From Chthoniobacter flavus (GTDB taxonomy: Bacteria; Verrucomicrobiota; Verrucomicrobiia; Chthoniobacterales; DYNR01), in NCBI GenBank assembly GCA_020720945.1, contig DYNR01000017.1, positions 1-15,751 of the forward strand: a stretch of DNA of 15,751 nucleotides. Reading direction: 5' to 3'. This document shows positions 15,153 to 15,751 of the stretch, in pieces (the first letter of the stretch is position 1; the number at the start of each line of letters is the position of its first letter). The position numbers and the translations under genes were made by a program. The notes beneath the pieces were generated by a model, which worked only from the letters and a program-made list of their open reading frames with translations, had not been told where the DNA came from and searched no databases.

Positions 15153-15751
15153 ATGTTCCCCTCGAAAACCTCCCCCACAAAACCCTCCCCGCGCACGCTG
15201 GTAAAATTTTGCGGGTTCACTCTTGCGGACGACGCGAAAGCCGCCATCGACCTCGGTGCCGATGCCCTAGGATTCAACTTTTACCCGAAATCTAAAAGGG
15301 CTCTCCGCTTCCCTTCGGACCTAGACTGGATCGCCGCCCTCCCCGCATCCGCCTCGAAAGTCGCCGTTGTCGTGAATGCGGAAAAAAACCTCCTCTCCGG
15401 CCTGCTGGCCTCCGGCGTTTTCGATTTCATCCAATTCCACGGCGACGAGGACGCTGCCTCTTGCTCGTCTTGCCCGCTCCCGTGGATCAAAGCCCTCCCC
15501 GCAGGCTCTCCACCCGACCTCTGCTCCCAGTGGAAAACCGATTACCTCCTTTTCGATGCCATCGCGGACCCCGGCGAATACGGCGGCACGGGCAAACTGG
15601 CAAACTGGTCGTGGGTTTCGGATTTCGCAAAAAACAACCGGGAAAAAAAAATTCTCCTCGCGGGCGGGCTAACCCCAAAAAATGTCCGGCAAGCGATCCT
15701 GTCAACACGCCCGTTCGCCGTCGATACCGCGGGAGGCATCGAGTCTTCTCC
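15153..15751 (+). CDS. trpF: phosphoribosylanthranilate isomerase, 3' end cut by the window
   Basis: TrpF catalyses the Amadori rearrangement of phosphoribosylanthranilate in tryptophan biosynthesis. It is a TIM barrel. The frame is open from the ATG at 15153 to the window edge (199 codons), so only about the last 15-20 residues of a normal TrpF should be missing. VKFCGFT holds the catalytic Cys20. GADALGFNFYPKSKR (35-49), FIQFHGDE (92-99), LLFDA with catalytic Asp135 and YGGTGK (143-148) are typical. LLAGGLTPKNVRQAI and VDTAGGIE form the phosphate-binding end. The last motif is usually close to VDVSSGVE, so Ala-Gly replaces Ser-Ser. About 14 extra residues precede the first strand. The start is 8 bp after the preceding gene and has no Shine-Dalgarno. 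trpB and trpA are not visible. Confidence 0.93.
   Translation, partial: MFPSKTSPTKPSPRTLVKFCGFTLADDAKAAIDLGADALGFNFYPKSKRALRFPSDLDWIAALPASASKVAVVVNAEKNLLSGLLASGVFDFIQFHGDEDAASCSSCPLPWIKALPAGSPPDLCSQWKTDYLLFDAIADPGEYGGTGKLANWSWVSDFAKNNREKKILLAGGLTPKNVRQAILSTRPFAVDTAGGIESS

Overview
The window looks like a chromosomal segment of a Gram-negative bacterium, probably from the PVC superphylum and most likely Verrucomicrobiota. The clues are an RND pump with its membrane-fusion partner, a ribosomal protein L28 carrying the GLAKKKGG-type insert, and the style of TadA and DnaA. I recognised these by eye, so the taxonomic call is tentative. The + strand is strongly C-rich and G-poor over most of the window, whichever strand carries the genes. 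I saw no tRNA, rRNA, CRISPR array, insertion sequence or prophage.

Layout. Positions 1-626 hold no convincing gene. They contain one perfect DnaA box (338-346) and a near-perfect one (615-623) against the dnaA start. A rightward block follows: dnaA (627-2006); a GT-C/GT39-type membrane glycosyltransferase split by a -1 frameshift (2010-3688); an SPFH/prohibitin-like protein (3714-4844); an SDR oxidoreductase (4870-5679); and a second, intact paralogue of the glycosyltransferase (5695-7443). It meets a leftward block tail to tail. In order of transcription from the right, that block is rph (RNase PH), gmd (GDP-mannose 4,6-dehydratase), rpmB (L28), tadA (tRNA adenosine deaminase), a periplasmic adaptor and an RND efflux permease. 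The right edge carries a divergent rightward pair: a YvlD/phage-holin-4-like membrane protein and trpF, which is cut by the window end.

Functional themes. Housekeeping information genes (dnaA, rph, rpmB, tadA) are interleaved with envelope functions (two polyprenyl-phosphate-sugar-type glycosyltransferases, GDP-mannose dehydratase, an SPFH membrane organiser and an RND pump). No complete known pathway is encoded here.

The two observations most worth following are these. (1) The first glycosyltransferase is interrupted exactly where a T7 run would allow a -1 slip, and that slip restores a protein collinear with its intact paralogue. This may be an assembly error, a decayed gene, phase variation or recoding. 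(2) The RND permease has an apparent clean 51-nt, in-frame insertion with inverted-repeat arms in the cytoplasmic loop after its NN motif, reminiscent of protein-tolerated palindromic elements. I did not recognise any wholly new multi-gene system.
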